Assembly (NCBI GenBank): GCA_021234155.1
Contig: JAJEKV010000011.1
Span: forward strand, 7,365,132-7,429,131
DNA from: Isoetes taiwanensis
Taxonomy: Eukaryota; Streptophyta; Lycopodiopsida; Isoetales; Isoetaceae
Direction: 5' to 3'
Length of the DNA stretch: 64,000 nucleotides
This document shows, one piece after another, positions 62,101 through 64,000 of this stretch. The notes beneath the pieces are model-generated. The model searched no databases and had not been told where the DNA came from. It worked only from the letters and a program-made list of their open reading frames with translations. The translations under genes and the position numbers were made by a program. Position 1 is the first letter of the stretch. Each line of letters begins with the position of its first letter.

Positions 62101-62474
62101 ACTAATCAATGATAGGCTATAAACACAATTGAGTATAAGATGGCTTGAATAAAGCTGAAAATCCAGATTCTCTAAAACTCCTAGATGTCTGCAATGATGC
62201 TCGATTATTCTCCTACAATAAAGCTTGATAAAAGGGCCTGCAACCACAAATCACGAAGAAATAGCAGACGCTCCCAACCTATCAACCTGCACATTAGTAT
62301 GAGAGCTACAAACATGCAATGACATGCCAAGCATAGAGCTCACAATATCTCCAACCATCTACTAACTCAAAGGCAGTAATCTCACAACCAACTGTACTGG
62401 GCACGAGGGCCTCCAATATCACAACCAAGAACTGGCACACATGTCAAGATCTCACAATCACCACTGGCACACAC

Positions 62475-62640
62475 AACAAAATAGCCACACATTAGCCACA
62501 ATGCTAATGCTGCCCAACTCAAAGCCATCATGCCACAAAGAGCCACACATTAGCCATCATGCTAATGCTGCCCAACTCAAAGCCACCATGCCACAAAGAG
62601 CCACACATTAGCCACAATGCTAATGCTGCCCGAGCCACTA
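62475..62640. repeat. Minisatellite, about 60 bp unit, three copies
   Basis: The unit AGCCACACATTAGCCACAAT with GCTAATGCTGCCCAACTCAA and AGCCA(T/C)CATGCCACAAAG is present almost exactly three times (62,483-62,640). Confidence 0.85.
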
Positions 62641-64000
62641 AGCTCCACTAACAAGCTGCACAAAAGAGAAATCCAACCAAAGTAATGGATCAAGGGATGC
62701 AAGGGTTTTAACAAGGAATAGGTACAAAGGTCTAGTCCAACACATAGACAAACTGTCATATGGGGTGGGTGGGTGGGAAAGATGGTCTACGACAAAGCAA
62801 AAGGAGATGCAGATGAGCTGATGAGAAGGAAAGGGAAAGAACAAGGTTTAAAATGAAACGCACTTATTTAAGAAGTGCGTTTGGAAGATTCCTTCTGAAA
62901 ATTTATAAAATTCTAAAATCCCTCTAAAAAGGGCCCTTTTATTACCTTTAGTCCAAAAATTTATAAAACTGCTCGTGAAAACAGACATTTTAAGAAGACT
63001 TAGTATTAAGGAAAAACACACACAAAAAAAAAATCCCATTGTAGAGGGGGAAAGAACTACAATGAAATTCAACGATTGGCTATGGGGCAAATTCGTATGA
63101 AGAAATTAGATGCTTTTGTACCTTGTCCCTGAAACTTTTTATATTAGCTGTTTTAGAAGACAGGAAATTTGTTATTTCACAACCATTTTGGCTGAACATC
63201 CTAATGGACCTTAAAACACATTGGGAGGCAGTTGAACAAACTTCTTGAATGACAAACCATTGTTTTTGCATCACATAGTATTACAAATACCAATACATCC
63301 ACGATGTCTTGTAGTTAAGCTGAAGTTTTAGTTGATGATGCAGTATAAATTTATACCGAGGATACAAAAGTTGAAGTAATGAAGCCATGTGATTACATGC
63401 CCTCCTTTTTATTCTCGGAGATGTATTTCTGAACGCACATACCAATCTACAACATGGTGATGCTCAAAAGATAGTCAACCTCCTTAGCAATGTTGAGCAT
63501 ATTCATCACAATTACGTCATCTGTAGCAGTGGGCACCATGCACATTTCTCGGCAAAGGAAGTATTCGATCGCGCTTTACCCTTTCCTATATATTTTGTAA
63601 ATAAATAGGTAAACTTCCGAGGGGTTGCTACTCCTCGCTCTCCTCTGGATAAACCATGTGGTTTCCTTCTAGTCAAACACTGTGTCACCAAAATATTTTG
63701 GAGTTCTTTTGCCTTTAGTAGCAATTTTTAGTCTGCCTCGAGGAAGTTCGCATGTATGTAGAGAAAAAAAAGTAGAAATAACAACATGATTCGACTACTT
63801 TATGCTCTAACATTGCATTACAAGCTCAGAAAATTTAGAACCGTTTTAGAACTTTTTACACTAAAAAACTAAGAACAGTGTGTAAAATTATCCCTTATGT
63901 GTGTTACTTTAGTAGTTTTCAGTTGCCAAACCCTTTAGCGAGCAAGAAAGACCCCAAAAGATTTTACACGATATATACTTTATCTCTGGACTGCATATAT
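62641..64000. other. Downstream intergenic DNA, no gene recognised
   Basis: AT-rich sequence with a GGGT microrepeat at 62,761-62,778. No reading frame has recognisable motifs or splice-linked neighbours. Confidence 0.45.

Overview
The window is nuclear DNA of a land plant. It holds one intact, intron-rich housekeeping gene (a Furry/Tao3-Pag1 homologue, 50,271-60,759) and about 50 kb of nested transposable elements and captured gene pieces. The recognisable pieces are plant-typical: PPR repeats, a U-box/ARM E3 ligase, polyphenol oxidase, a group A MAPKK and prefoldin subunit 3. The high repeat load would suit a fern, lycophyte, bryophyte or other repeat-rich plant, but I cannot name the species.

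Layout. 1-3,172 and 12,897-13,130 are the two halves of a small gene-capturing element (end A about 1,295, end B about 13,125) that carries a prefoldin-3 fragment. A 9.7-kb Mutator-like element (MULE, 3,183-12,885) was inserted into it. The MULE has matching terminal inverted repeats, a 10-11 bp target duplication, many copies of a perfect palindrome near both ends, three promoter-like modules, a DDE/SWIM transposase gene on + and a convergent unknown gene on -. A 602-bp element with a 10-bp target duplication interrupts an exon of the second gene. 15,340-21,560 is a LINE on - whose RT is split by a second A...B element carrying a polyphenol oxidase fragment. 22,183-24,931 is a spliced - strand gene for a ParB-like plus DNA-methyltransferase-like protein. 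It is preceded upstream by seven tandem copies of an exon-like unit (25,741-26,640). 27,037-28,790 holds a SWIM fragment and a truncated Ty1/copia element.

A second LINE on - is broken into pieces from about 47,570 down to 29,860. A Gypsy element (30,634-39,232, perfect 5-bp target duplication), a related solo LTR (39,943-41,519) and a block of A/B elements sit inside it. The Gypsy carries an intron-containing MAPKK copy where PBS and gag should be. 41,788-46,810 contains A and B repeats bracketing U-box and PPR fragments, and a head-to-head inverted repeat. From 50 kb on lies the Furry gene, followed by minisatellites.

The order of events can be read from the nesting: host or older repeat, then LINE or A/B element, then MULE, Gypsy or solo LTR, then the small 602-bp insertion. 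Among the unusual features, the ParB-methyltransferase gene and the palindrome-studded MULE with its unknown partner gene are the best candidates for undescribed systems.
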